Shown here one piece after another: positions 53,562 through 64,000 of a stretch of DNA of 64,000 nt. Both the position numbers and the translations under genes were made by a program. Source of the stretch: Otis tarda. Taxonomy: Eukaryota > Chordata > Aves > Otidiformes > Otididae. Under the pieces are notes generated by a model. That model saw only the letters and a list, made by a program, of their open reading frames with translations, was not told the DNA's origin and ran no database searches. Each line of letters begins with the position of its first letter. Position 1 is the stretch's first letter. The stretch lies in contig CM048552.1 in NCBI GenBank assembly GCA_026413225.1, forward strand, positions 144,907,053 to 144,971,052. The letters are read 5' to 3'.

Positions 53562-53612
53562 TGTATATGTGTCTGTATATATATACATGTGTGAATATGT
53601 GTATACATATTA
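53562..53612. repeat. TA/TG-rich degenerate dinucleotide stretch
   Basis: Alternating pyrimidine-purine sequence (GTATATGTGTCTGTATATAT and on through ATATACATGTGTGAATATGT) forms an imperfect microsatellite of about 50 bp in intron 3. Confidence 0.75.
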
Positions 53613-55150
53613 TTTAATTAGTATATTGTACTAAGAGCATTGACTAGAAGCTAAGTAGAATAACCAGCATAAGGGCACAATCTGCAAGTAGCCCTACTAG
53701 AATGGGGAATAATACAAAGGATTCACCAATGTAAACCTTTTCTTCTTGCAGATCTCAGGATACTTGATATAGTTCTTCAGGCCTGAGATCCTAGAAGCAT
53801 GTGCTTAAGGTAGAATTTTGGTCCTCATTTAGAAAAAGAAAAGATTCTAACACTCAGAGAAAAGCATGAAGATCTACCCCAGGTGTGAAGGCTTAGACAA
53901 TAGGAAGCAAATATAAAGAACTCCACCTTTTTATAAAAGGCACGATTTTAAGCCAGTTTGCAGATTTCAGGGGGCACAGGATTTTAAATGCTCAGTTGCA
54001 GGTAGCCATAAAATTTCATGTTGCAATAGCACAATGTTAGTTTTAGTATAGCACATGTGCTTTTCTAGGATTTCTCTTGAACTCTCACCTTTTACTGTTT
54101 TTTTTTATTGCAGTCCATTTTTTAGACTTAGGAAGTGTGATGTTTTGATGCTCTGAAAGTGAAGGCGGAACATCTAAACATTTCAGACTGTGCTTTAATC
54201 CGCTCTGAGGCACTGGGATACTGCAGTTGATTAAATTAAATTCTATTCATTTAGAAAAGTTTTGAATTGATTATTTAGTTTGTTTTTAGCTATTAAAACA
54301 TTCTAATACTATTTTAAAATAGTTATTATTGTTTAGCATTTCCCTAATGACTGTTGATTCTCGTAAGGCTGTTTTCTGTATTTCTCTGTCAGGTGAAATT
54401 TAAGTCAGTTTATACACAGCGGACAGTAAGTTGTAGTGGAAACATTACTTTGTTCCATTTTTCTCATGTGTTTGGTGCTAGTCAACAAGAATCATCAGGG
54501 CACAGGCCATTTCATCTTTCTTACAGACTCAGTGAGACAATTCTGAAAGGAGTTTCTCTTGTTCTCACTGATGAACACATAACATTCTTTTTCTTTCTTT
54601 TTCACTGAACTGATGCATATTATCCCTGGCACATCTTCCTTAGTATCACTGCTTCTGAAGCACAGTCCTCTCCTAATTTCACCATATTTCTTTCTAGGAT
54701 TTTTTCAGTAAGAACACATGAATAGTGGGTTAATCATATGCACGACATAGCTACTCTTAGATGGACTGGATTAACTGTGATTTCACAGTCACTTTACACA
54801 GGCACAATGCATTTCCAAAGCATTAGATAGGCTGCACACATGCTGTAGATTTGGCCTGCATATCTCTAGTGAGCATTTGTCCAGTACATTTGTATATGCA
54901 ACAGAAACTGGTACTACTCCAGATGGGCTGCTGCATGTCTGGGATTCTTGGACAGATATTCTCAGTTTTCAAGGTCTGCCCAAGAGCCTTTCCAGGAGGA
55001 AGATCTAAGGAAATATTTCTACATCAGTTTGACAAAACTTCTTAAACATTGAAGATGTTTCCGGGGCTTATTATATTACAGAGTACTATGATTTAACAAG
55101 CTTAATGTTTTGACGTGCTGTGCTTTGTTCTGTTTTTAAATTTTCTGCAG

Positions 55151-55257
55151 TGTACATAAAAGTGGAAAAAAGGATGGACTGTTCAAAGAAAATCTTTTAT
55201 TACGTGGATGTACCATTAGAAATACAGAAGAGGTTGCAGGAATAGTAATCTATGCAG
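55151..55257 (+). CDS. ATP10A: ATP10A exon 4: end of actuator domain
   Basis: This exon is 107 bp. The acceptor is ttttctgcag and the donor is gtgaaa at 55258, a weaker match to consensus after position +3. The first base completes Ile. The translation runs [20 protein letters not shown] and then [15 protein letters not shown], ending one base into a Gly codon. ENLLLRGC.(I/L)RNT and G(I/V)V(I/V)YAGHETK are hallmark P4-ATPase segments linking the actuator domain to TM3. The [14 protein letters not shown] wording again fits ATP10A. The next exon lies only 105 bp away, so the two are probably recognised across a very short intron. Confidence 0.92.
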
Positions 55258-55362
55258 GTGAAAGCTCTTTTTCTGTCTGACGAGGCGTGCTGCCTTTTTG
55301 TAGTTTCCTTAAAATAATAACAAAAATCCATATGACATCATTTGATGTAATTGCTTCTGCAG
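55258..55362 (+). other. ATP10A: ATP10A intron 4, 105 bp
   Basis: This very short intron has donor gtgaaa and acceptor ttgcttctgcag, and splits a Gly codon after its first base. It contains in-frame stops, so retention would break the protein. Confidence 0.92.
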
Positions 55363-55494
55363 GGCATGAGACCAAAGCTTTGTTAAATAATAATGGACCC
55401 CGTTACAAACGCAGTAAGCTTGAAAGACAGATGAATGCTGATGTCCTTTGGTGTGTCCTCATACTTCTAATCATGTGTCTGTTTTCTGCCATCG
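55363..55494 (+). CDS. ATP10A: ATP10A exon 5: pre-TM3 linker and TM3
   Basis: This exon is 132 bp. The acceptor is ttgcttctgcag (AG at 55361-55362) and the donor is gtaagt at 55495. The two first bases complete Gly, giving [20 protein letters not shown] and then [37 protein letters not shown] is the diagnostic P4-ATPase linker just before TM3. The hydrophobic run from LWCVLILL to LFSAIG is TM3. The exon ends one base into the Gly that opens GHGLW in exon 6. No substitution is seen in invariant positions. Confidence 0.93.
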
Positions 55495-57029
55495 GTAAGT
55501 GCTCTTTAAAAGTAGTAACCTAAGTATCAGACTCTCTTGGGATGCGTGTGCTTAGTTTTATCAAAAACATATGTGTCTGCCAAAACATGAAATCCATAAA
55601 GCTGCCTCCATACTGTCTAATTTTTGTTGTGTTTTCTTCTTTGAAATCAAAATGTCTTGGTACATATTGTCTTGATTCTGTGATTACGTTTCTATAAGCT
55701 CATCTAAATAGCTTCATAATATCAATCAAATATATGCTATTAGTACCAGAGATCTGAAGGCTTAGATTCTACTACACTTGATATCATCCAAAAATGTCAC
55801 TTTATATGTAGTCTCCTCAAAATTACAGGTGGGAGAGTATAACATGCCATTAATCAGTCAACAAAGTAATTTGTGAGCAGGGAATAAGCATAATTAGCAC
55901 ATTGCTGTTTCACAATATTATTTATTAAATCAAGGGCACGGTGTACAACGTTGATGCACAACATGTCCAGCTGCAGTAGCTGCAGCTTTAACATGGAAGA
56001 AATAAATAAAAGTCTAAATCTGCATAAGTTTGAGTAGAAGGCTCTCTAGACTTCATGGAGTGTTTAGGGAAATGCTAAGGTTCAGGTTAATACTCTTCAG
56101 GCATTTTTTCTCTTCATTTGTGGGAAATAGTAGAGTTTTAAGTTTGGCACTCAAAAATATTCTTTCTATATGGCATATGAATTCCATATCTTTAATGTTT
56201 GTATGTTCTGTAATATTTGTGTGTGAGTCACACAGCATAAACACCAGAACGTTTCCTAACAACCATGGTATAGTTTAGTAACAATCTTAGGCCATTTTAA
56301 TACATCTCTATGTGCCTTTTTCCAGGTATTGTTAAACGCTGCTTAAAGATGAGTATTTCCAGCTGTGATTCAGCCAGCATATTTGTTTCCACTGAGTTCA
56401 TTACACTCTTTTATAGTGTCTCAGTATTGGGGAGCCCAGTCCTCAGGGCTGAAGTGCCATGGTAGGCTTAATTGCAGGGTGTCACTGCCTGCACCTGTCC
56501 CTCTGCCACTGCATCCGAGATGTTGCCCCCAAAGCAGCAGCAGCTGGCTGTGCACTGCAGTGGCGTCAGTTCAGATGAAACTTCTGAGATGCATGAATGT
56601 GAACAGGAGGAGGTGGCACAGAGCAGGTGATGCATATGCCTTTCCTTCTGTCACTTCTGCGACAAGGCTAGAAACCACCAGCAGAGGGCCAGAGCAAACT
56701 GCTGGAGGTGGTAACAACCAAAAACAGCTGGAAAGAAATTTGCTTGAGCCCTTGGAAACCAGAGGTGCCTGATGCTTCAAGACATGCAAAGCTGTGTTCT
56801 GTTAGAGTCACGCAATTTTTTTACCTTTGAGAAGGAAAAGTGGATGTACGACACTTAACTAATCCTTTTGAAAATCTGGGTCAGGATATTTATAAAACAA
56901 GTCTTGGCATAGGACTTTCTCAGTGTGAGGCTTCCCATTTTTACTCTCGAGAATAAAAATATAGGCATCAATAAAGACATTTTTCCTTGGACTTAATTTG
57001 CATTTTTCTCTCTTTCAACTCTTCTGCAG
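55495..57029 (+). other. ATP10A: ATP10A intron 5 (1.5 kb)
   Basis: The donor is gtaagt at 55495 and the acceptor cttctgcag ends at 57029. A block at about 56430-56770 is richer in GC than the rest, and a + frame of 135 codons (56365-56772) runs through it without recognisable similarity. No named repeat is seen. Confidence 0.88.
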
Positions 57030-57163
57030 GTCATGGCCTATGGGTATGGCAATATGGTGAGAAGAAGAAACCAATTTTTGATGTTCCAGGGCCTGATGGC
57101 AAATACTTGTCTCCTGTTTTAGCTTCAGTTTATTTATTTCTGACAGTGATCATAGTTTTCCAG
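57030..57163 (+). CDS. ATP10A: ATP10A exon 6: TM3-TM4 extracellular loop and start of TM4
   Basis: This exon is 134 bp. The acceptor is cttctgcag (AG at 57028-57029) and the donor is gtaatc at 57164. It encodes [20 protein letters not shown], then a short exoplasmic loop, and [18 protein letters not shown], the first half of TM4. It ends in phase 0. The GHGLW(V/I)W and EKK wording is the feature I recall as specific to ATP10A among class-V P4-ATPases. The reading frame stays open for a further 72 bp into the intron, to a stop at 57233, with no sign that this extension is coding. Confidence 0.9.
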
Positions 57164-57300
57164 GTAATCAAGTTCATACTCTCACTTCTGTTTATAGTTT
57201 GCTGTAATAAAGCTATGAATGTGCAGTACGTGTAGTACCCCTTCTACCACTAAAGCATGTAAGAAGCTAATCAAGCACTAAAAATAAGTACTTTTAGTTG

Positions 57301-57341
57301 CTTTAACTATTAAAGTTCATTAGTTTAGTCACTAAACTAAT
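57301..57341. repeat. Two adjacent short inverted repeats
   Basis: CTTTAA-CTA-TTAAAG (57301-57315) is followed at once by ATTAGTTTA-GTCAC-TAAACTAAT (57319-57341), both with perfect arms. They are AT-only or nearly so and may be chance in this composition. Confidence 0.7.
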
Positions 57342-57522
57342 TAAAGTTTAACTATAGGGAATGTGATAACATATAACCAGAAAGCTAAATTAAATAGAAC
57401 AAGTGGTCTACCCAGTGTTAAAAAGATAATTTCTTTGAAAAACAAACTGATGCACATAGTAAGCTGCCAGAGCTCCCTTGGCATTGGAGAAGATAATGGT
57501 CTGAGAACCTTCCCCAAAGGAC

Positions 57523-57550
57523 TTATTTTATTTTATTTTATTTTATTTTA
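57523..57550. repeat. (TTTTA)n microsatellite
   Basis: About 5.5 perfect units of the TTTTA pentanucleotide lie in intron 6. The array is short but perfect, so it is possibly length-polymorphic. Confidence 0.9.
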
Positions 57551-58786
57551 AACAAGTAGGAAGAGACAGGATGCAATGGGCCCTGCTGGGAGAAAACAAG
57601 CTTTATGCTTCATATCTGCCCACTGTGGAGCACCACCTCAAAGACTGTGAGTGCCACTTTGGGTACAGTGTCCTGGTATGAACATAAGTTGTATACTTTT
57701 TTTAAACTGCTTTCCAAAGATACTGCTCTTAAGAACTCCATATCTCAGCTAGGTAACCAACTCTGTTAAAAGTTTTTTGCTCCTGAAGAGAAATAGGTTG
57801 AATGGTGAAGGTGGCGGTAAGTTAAGAGAAGTAACAGAGACTCATGTCACTGGAACATGTGGAAGTATGCCCAGTAGGACACTAGAGGAGATTGTGTTAC
57901 TGGAGGCAGCAACTCCTTTATAAAAAGGAATGAAAAAGGATGTTAAATTACTTTTTACTCTAAGGTGTTGGGTTACGGTATTGGTTTAAAAAATTCACCA
58001 CATAATTTTTTAAACTCCAACATTTAACTGTAGTTTTTGTTTAAATAACCACATCTGCCACTTATATACATGCTATAAATTTATCCTTCATATTTAATTC
58101 AGCAAGCTAAATAATGTATACAGTCAAGAATTTCTGTCCTGAAAAATATCTGCAGAGAAAAACTCAGGTATAAATTAGGTATTTCAGGGAGTTTTGACAA
58201 TCCCCAAGAAACAGTTGAAAATCTTGTTTGGAAAAACTTCTCACATATCTTTCTTCAGCAATTATAAAATGTATTCTTCATTAAAATAATCTGTAGTGCA
58301 CAAGCCAAGGCCTAAAAGATTGTTCCTGTGGAGAGGTTAACACTTCTTATTTTGTTTCTTGTATTCCTGCAAAGTGAATTTGTAAACAGCCTATTATTTA
58401 TGCAGAATAAATTTATCCCATTCTTTCACAAAGACAGGATTCTGACTGTACTGTCTGGTTTGGGTTGTTTTTTTTTTTCTTTTCCTTTCCCAGCTAGTTC
58501 CAATCTCACCTTATTAACCTAAAAAAGACTTGATTCTGTCCAAGTTTTGATAATCACCCTTCTAGATATCATAATAATGCATTTCAGCTCTGCAATTCAC
58601 TGTAGGTTTTCCTCATCTAACACAGTAAATAAACTCTTTTCAAACATGATAATAACTTTGTGTTAGATACTTGAAGTACATAGCCTCTTTATGTTCTAGT
58701 CTAGTGCCAATTGAACTAGATTTTACTAATTCCTTATATCCTTGCTTCTGTTTTCTTCTAATTCTCTTTCTTTTTGTGTATTCTAG

Positions 58787-59039
58787 GTTATGATTCCAAT
58801 TTCCTTGTATGTATCCATTGAAATAGTTAAAATCTGCCAAGTATACTTTATACATCAAGATAAAGATTTATATGATGAAGAAACAGACTCTCAGCTGCAG
58901 TGCCGAGCTTTAAATATCACAGAAGACTTAGGTCAGGTGCAGTTTATCTTTTCAGACAAGACTGGGACCCTTACTGAAAACAAGATGGTTTTCCGAAGAT
59001 GCACTGTTTCTGGAACAGAGTATTCCCATGATGATAACG
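58787..59039 (+). CDS. ATP10A: ATP10A exon 7: TM4 PISL motif and DKTGT phosphorylation site
   Basis: This exon is 253 bp. The acceptor is gtattctag (AG at 58785-58786) and the donor is gtgagc at 59040. The translation begins [24 protein letters not shown] is the TM4 signature of P4-ATPases, and the downstream glutamate lies in the lipid-translocation path. Further on come [20 protein letters not shown] and [20 protein letters not shown]. The Asp of DKTGT, which becomes the aspartyl-phosphate, is at 58955-58957, near residue 427 of the human protein as I recall it. The exon ends one base into an Ala-type codon after YSHDDN. The next exon (start of the nucleotide-binding domain) was looked for to base 64000 and not seen. 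All catalytic residues in this stretch are intact, which argues for a functional gene. Confidence 0.95.
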
Positions 59040-62000
59040 GTGAGCTCATGATCTCGTTTTCATTCTAACCCTTATACTTTGGGCAATCTGAAATAGATAC
59101 GAAAATTACTGTAATCTGAAGTCAAAAAGAAAAACAAAAGAAATTGCATGTATCCACTCAGCAAACTCTATAACAGCTGTTTTCAGATTAGTATAATTTG
59201 ATGGCTGTGTTCAGCTAGCAATGGCAATCTTATGAAGGTGTTCTGTAACATCTACGGTGTGTTGTCAAGACAGTTGAAGCTTCTGGCTTTAGCTCCTGAT
59301 ATGGTAAAGCACTTGAGCACATGGCTGACTTAAGCAAATTGAATAGCGCTCCTGGTATCACAATTGTTTTGCATGTTTGAAGTATGCTATGTAAAATAAC
59401 AGTTTCAGTCATACAGCCAGATTAGTGCCTGGTTGAATACTTGGAACAAAATTATCCTTTTCTGCTGAGAAATAAATGTAAACAAAGGTGCTGGTTTTTG
59501 TGTTAACAAGAAATATAATCTCATCTAATAGCGTATTTTATGTTACCTTTGTCAGATTTTTTCAGTGCTCCTGTATGACAGGTGTTGGTGTTAAGGTACC
59601 TTCACTGCTGTATGAACACTGCAGATGAGAGAATGTCCCCAAATATCAGGTTCTTGAAACACTAAAAATTCACTCTGTCACAAGGGAATGTGAGAGTTGT
59701 CATCCCTGTGTCATCTCATCACCCTTTTAAAATTATGAAGTGATTTCCTGTTTTGTGATTTGTTTGTAATTTGTGTTATTTTCCTCTAACATTTTGTTGT
59801 TACCATTTTTGACATAACAGATCTTAACTCTTCAAATCATACTCTGTATGCAGGAAAATATTGATAGCTACAATACTGCATTCCTATTTGCAAAAAAATA
59901 AGTTTTTTAATCTACGTAACATCTAAAGGTCACTGGTTAGAAAGTTTTCTCAAAGACCATTACAGAAGTTCAGATTACAAATAAGATACAGAATAAGAAT
60001 AATCAAAATAGACTGTAAAACTAAAACATGCCTTAGGGACTTCATAAGATTACGAATTGGAAAAAGATATTTTGAAGTTTTGAGTTATGGAAGTATGCAA
60101 GGATTGTTAATTTCTCTCCTACTTTAAAGTAGTACTGAGACCTTACATTTAAGGCACTCTTTTTCAATAAACTAGCTGTTTGGGTAGTGTTATTATCCCA
60201 GTATTACAGAAAGAAGAACTTCAACAGAGAGATCCTGTGACTTCCTACCTCTGTACTATACGGAAGAGAGAGACAAGAATTAGAATTAAGAGTGTGTTTC
60301 TGGACTACTATTCTGTTTGTGACACTCTGGTTATTCGTTCTCTTTTTCTTCTTCCTTACTATTGATCTTTTGTTTGTTTATGCTAATTTTAGAGAGTACT
60401 CTTGTTACTTGTGGGAATGATCATGGTACTGCCAACTAAAGCAGTGTAGAAAAGGTATTTTTATGAGCTTGGTATCATCACTAATATGTAGGCTGAACTC
60501 AGGCTCCTGAACTTGAGTACTGAATTTCAGATCTTTTTTCTTAAAATGTAATTTATTTAACAGAAATCTTAAGTTTGTGCATGCTTTCCTCTTACAATTT
60601 CAGATTACAATATAAATGTTAATGAAAGCAGAGTGAATTTCACTGCAAACAGAAGTGTCAAAGAAAAACATAAAATGAACTGATTTTTTTTTTTAGAAAT
60701 TCTTTTCACATGTGGCTATGTTTGGGCTTTCTTGTAACTCCAGTCAGTATAAAATTTCTGGCAAATACAATATTTAAATTGACACTGAATTTATACACAA
60801 TATTTTATGCAGTATTTTATTCTTATTTTTCTCCTCTACAGAAAATAGGTCTTTCTCTGTCATTCCATATGTAAGTAGAGATAGTTTCTATTGATTTTGT
60901 TCCCTATAGTCAGAATTAATAACACAATAAAAACTATTCCTCATTCAAGTCTTTTGTTAGCTCTGTTCCCCAGTCTGATTTACTAACCATCTCATCTTTT
61001 CTTCTGCTGAAACCTTCTGGGTTAGAGGTGGTAAAATGTTCATCATGACTCTTTCTGGTTTTAGGGAGTGCATCAACATCATTTCATTGCTGTGTGCTTC
61101 CTTGCAAATTATTTGTCAGCTGCTTTTCAATGTCTTATACCAGAGTATCTGAATTCCCCTCTGAGGTTTTGGGGCCTGTGTTACAACTGATGCCATGTTA
61201 CTCTGCACCTCAGGTTTTGCTGAAGATTTCATGAATTAGAAAATTCTAAAGAAGTCTTTCACTTGGAAAGTGATCTGAGAAAATCAAGTAAAATGCATCT
61301 CTCTTTTCTTATCTTTTCAAATATGATCTGTGTCTTCACGTAGCCGAGTAATTTTTCAGGTGTAGCGGTTTGTTACTTGGAATCAAACTCTGAGTAGCAC
61401 TTTAGATAGAATCATAGAATCATAGAATAATTTGGGTTGGAAGGGACCTTTAAAGATCATCTAGTCCAGCCCCCCTGCAAGGAGCAGGGACATCTTCAAT
61501 CAGATCAGGTTGCTCAGAGCCTCATTCAGCCTGGCCTTGAAAGTTTCCAGGGATGGGGTATCCATGACCTCTCTGGGCAACCTGTGTCAGTGTTTCACTA
61601 CCCTCATTGTAAAAATTTCTTTCCTTATATCCAGTCTGAATCTACCTCCCTCTATTTTAAAACCATATCCCTTGTCCTATCACAACAGGCCCTGCTAAAG
61701 TGTTTCTCCTCATCTTTCTTATAAGCCCCCTTGAGGTACTAGAAGGCTGCTATATGGTCTCCTCGGAGCCTTCTCTTCTCCAGGCTGAACAGTCCCGGCT
61801 CTCTCAGCCTGTCCTCATAGGAGAGGTGCTCCAGCCCTCTGATCATCTTTGTGGCCCTCCTCTGGACTTGCTCCAACAAGTGTATGTCCTTCTTATGTTG
61901 GGGGCTCCAAAGCTGGACGCAGTACCCCAGGTGGGGTCTCATGAGAGCAGAGTAGAGGGGCAGAATCACCTCCCATGTCGCCAACAAAAGTGTTAAACAG

Positions 62001-64000
62001 GGACAGTCCCAATACTGACCCCTGAGGAACACCACTCGTCACTGGTCTCCACTAGGACATCGAGCGGTTGACCACAACTCTTTGAGTGCCGTCATCCAGC
62101 CAATTCCTTGTCCACCAAGTGGTCTGTCCATCAAACCCATGTCTCTCCAGTTTAGAGAGAAGGATGTTGTGCGAGACAGTGTCAAATGCTTTGCACGAGT
62201 CCAGGTAGATGATGTCCCGTTGCCCGTCCCTTCTCCACTAATGCTGTAACTCGGTCATAGAAGGCCACCAAATTGGTCAGGCACAATTTTCCCTTAGTGA
62301 AGCCATGTTGGCTGTCATCAATCACCTTCTTACTTTCATGTGCATGGTTTCCAGGAGAATCTGCTCCATGACCTTGCCAGGTACAGAGGTGAGACTGACT
62401 GGCCTGTAGTTCCCCGGGTCTTCCTACTTTCTCTTTTTAAAAATGGGGAAAGAAGAAGATGAAGAAATGAATCTACAATTGTTGTATGTGAGTCAAGATT
62501 CAAAAGCTGAAGATAACAGGTAGTTTTATACTGTAAAAGCAAATAGCTCAGGATAGAAATATCCTTGTTCTGAGTTCTTTAGCCTGTATTTATTATTCTG
62601 CTGTGGCTGGGCAGCAGTGCCTGTTATTCCAGTTGCTTGTCCATTCTCATGATAAGATCATGTTTTCAATTATTTATAGTTTTACAAAACCTTAACTATT
62701 TGGTTCAACTTTTCCACGCCAGATCTTTGCCTCAGGCATGAATCCTGGGGGAGAAATTTCAGTCAGAACAGCTCCATTCAGCCATATCCAAGAACAAGGG
62801 TACGATGTTACACACTTTTTTCCCATGCTAAGAAGTTCTGGCAAATTTTCCTCTGAAGTCATCTAGAGGCCCTGTATTCTGGGGCTCAGCCATGCGCACA
62901 CACACAGAGGTGGAAAATTACGCCTACAATGGCAGACTGATGTCTGAAATTTCCCTGCTTTGCAACTTTAATTTTCTGTTGAAGCATTTTTTTTGCATAA
63001 TCTAGGACTGCTGCATATCTGCTAATTACTCAATCAACAGATTATATATAGCCTTCACAAATTTTCTTTATGCTGCATTATAAGCTTTTCTCCCTAAAAT
63101 TTGTTCACAGTTATGAGCAGTTATCCCATTCTTTTCTGTTTTACAGAAATTGTTATACTGTGTTTGTCATCATCATATTTCAGTTCCTTCCACTAGTGCG
63201 TTAAGCAATGCTTGTGACTTTTCTTATGTGTAGCTTGGTCTTTCCCCTTCTTCCTCTCCCTGTGCATGCAATGCACAATTTGTTTGGGCTTGCGGCTACT
63301 TAAAAGGCATACACTACGCTCTGTTAGGTTCGGCATATTTGAGGCAGCATGTCTTTTTCTTGAGTGATGGGAGTGTTCTTATTTTCTTTGGAAATTCATT
63401 CCACAAAGCCATGTCAATTCTTCATGTGAAAGGTGAGCTTTATGATTACAAAGGAGAGTTTGTTTTGCATCAGACATGGACATGTTAATCATGATTTTCG
63501 TCACAGAGGCTTATGTGGACCTTATGCAGAGTTGAAGCAATTAAATGCTTCTAAAATAAAAGCTGAAACAATGACCAACACTTAATAATTTTTTTAGGTA
63601 GTATAGGGAACAAGGGGCAGTTTTCATAAATTTGCTGGAGAAAACATTTTCCTCCAGAATTCTCCATTAGCTCTAAGTTTCTTATGAGGCTGATGGTGCT
63701 ACGGCCAGGAATATTGCATTGTTTTAGTCTAGACAAGAGGTGACAAAAACATGAACAATGGAGACCAATAAATTGCAGCAGCGTGGGACAGAGCCCCTTG
63801 GCCAACTGGAGGCAGTACAACGTATTACTCATGGGTACTGCTATGCAGGAGCTTAGCACTAAAGGGGAATCCAGGAACGCTTGTGGAGGCTGTAAGGGAA
63901 AGTGTGAGTGTACTCAACAACAGTTCTGTGATGCAAGCTCTATCAAATATTCATCTTTGTTGAGGTCACTTGTAATATTTTGGTGGTGCACTAATTGGGA
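59040..64000 (+). other. ATP10A: ATP10A intron 7, 5' portion
   Basis: The donor gtgagc at 59040 follows exon 7. The next exon of ATP10A should open the Ser/Glu-rich start of the nucleotide-binding domain, and no such sequence appears before the window ends. The stretch holds one antisense CR1 copy (61408-62448), a (CA)5 run at 62897-62906, and nothing else recognisable. Confidence 0.8.
61408..62448 (-). mobile_element. CR1 LINE, about 1.04 kb antisense copy with an internal deletion
   Basis: It starts at three tandem copies of the CR1 terminal unit (AGAATCATAGAATCATAGAA), continues through the 3' UTR and ORF2 C-terminus, then jumps at about 61975-61982 into the middle of the reverse-transcriptase region. 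It ends near 62448 in an A-rich stretch. Relative to the copy at 38313-39480, roughly 360 bp are missing at the jump, including the Phe-Ala-Asp-Asp catalytic motif. The - strand reads [20 protein letters not shown] in the retained RT part, with frameshifts. Confidence 0.92.

Larger units (their letters stand above)
48695..55150 (+). other. ATP10A: ATP10A intron 3 (6.46 kb)
   Basis: The donor is gtgagt at 48695 and the acceptor ttttctgcag ends at 55150; they join a phase-2 boundary. No CR1 or other named repeat is seen apart from an (AAT)5 run at 51363-51377 and a TA/TG-rich stretch at 53562-53612. No extra exon with P4-ATPase similarity is found. Confidence 0.88.
57164..58786 (+). other. ATP10A: ATP10A intron 6 (1.6 kb)
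   Basis: The donor is gtaatc at 57164 and the acceptor gtattctag ends at 58786. It contains two adjacent small inverted repeats (57301-57341) and a TTTTA pentanucleotide microsatellite (57523-57550), and no other recognisable element. Confidence 0.88.

Noticed and set aside
61700..61996. 98-codon + strand open frame
   Set aside because: Antisense to the CR1 copy at 61408-62448, with the same wording as the shadow at 27594-28067.
59040..64000. Search for the next ATP10A exon, including an acidic stretch near 62445-62480
   Set aside because: The acidic translation follows directly on the CR1 end, lacks a good acceptor and does not match the expected start of the nucleotide-binding domain.
1..64000. 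CRISPR arrays, prokaryotic operons, tRNA or snRNA genes, intact retroviral genes
   Set aside because: None seen on either strand; the window is ordinary vertebrate intron-rich DNA.

Overview
The window is vertebrate nuclear DNA, almost certainly from a bird. It is AT-rich and mostly CpG-poor. Six 3'-anchored CR1 (chicken-repeat-1) LINE fragments lie scattered through it, and I see no Alu, B1 or L1 mammalian repeats. The coding content is six short exons with canonical AG/GT borders, separated by introns of 105 bp to about 19.5 kb. Nothing bacterial or phage-like is present, and I see no CRISPR array or tRNA.

The only gene I can support is a + strand P4-ATPase (phospholipid flippase). Its exons are at 28921-29125, 48609-48694, 55151-55257, 55363-55494, 57030-57163 and 58787-59039. 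All six join in one open frame of 917 bp (about 305 codons). They run from the start of the actuator domain, through the DGET motif, TM3 and TM4 with its PISL motif, to the phosphorylation motif DKTGT. Residue-level resemblance as I remember the family points to ATP10A rather than ATP10B or ATP10D. By comparison with human ATP10A these should be exons 2-7. Exon 1 (N-terminus, TM1-2) lies upstream of base 1, and the nucleotide-binding domain and TM5-10 lie beyond base 64000.

Layout: 1-28920 is inferred to be the 3' part of a very long intron 1. It holds one sense-strand CR1 end (1855-2112) and two antisense CR1 copies (25661-26040 and 27268-28031). Intron 2 (29126-48608) holds a CpG-enriched unexplained block near 30.1-30.8 kb, a second near 35.3-36.2 kb, two antisense CR1 copies (38313-39480, 43522-44165) and stretches that look like candidate conserved non-coding DNA (41.1-41.8 kb, 45.6-45.95 kb). 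Introns 3-6 are repeat-poor. Intron 7 (from 59040) holds an internally deleted antisense CR1 (61408-62448).

Open reading frames outside the exons are either antisense shadows of CR1 or about the length expected by chance. No new multi-gene system is visible. The points most worth checking are the CpG-enriched blocks, the in-frame open extension upstream of exon 2, the candidate conserved non-coding stretches and the mostly antisense orientation of the CR1 copies.
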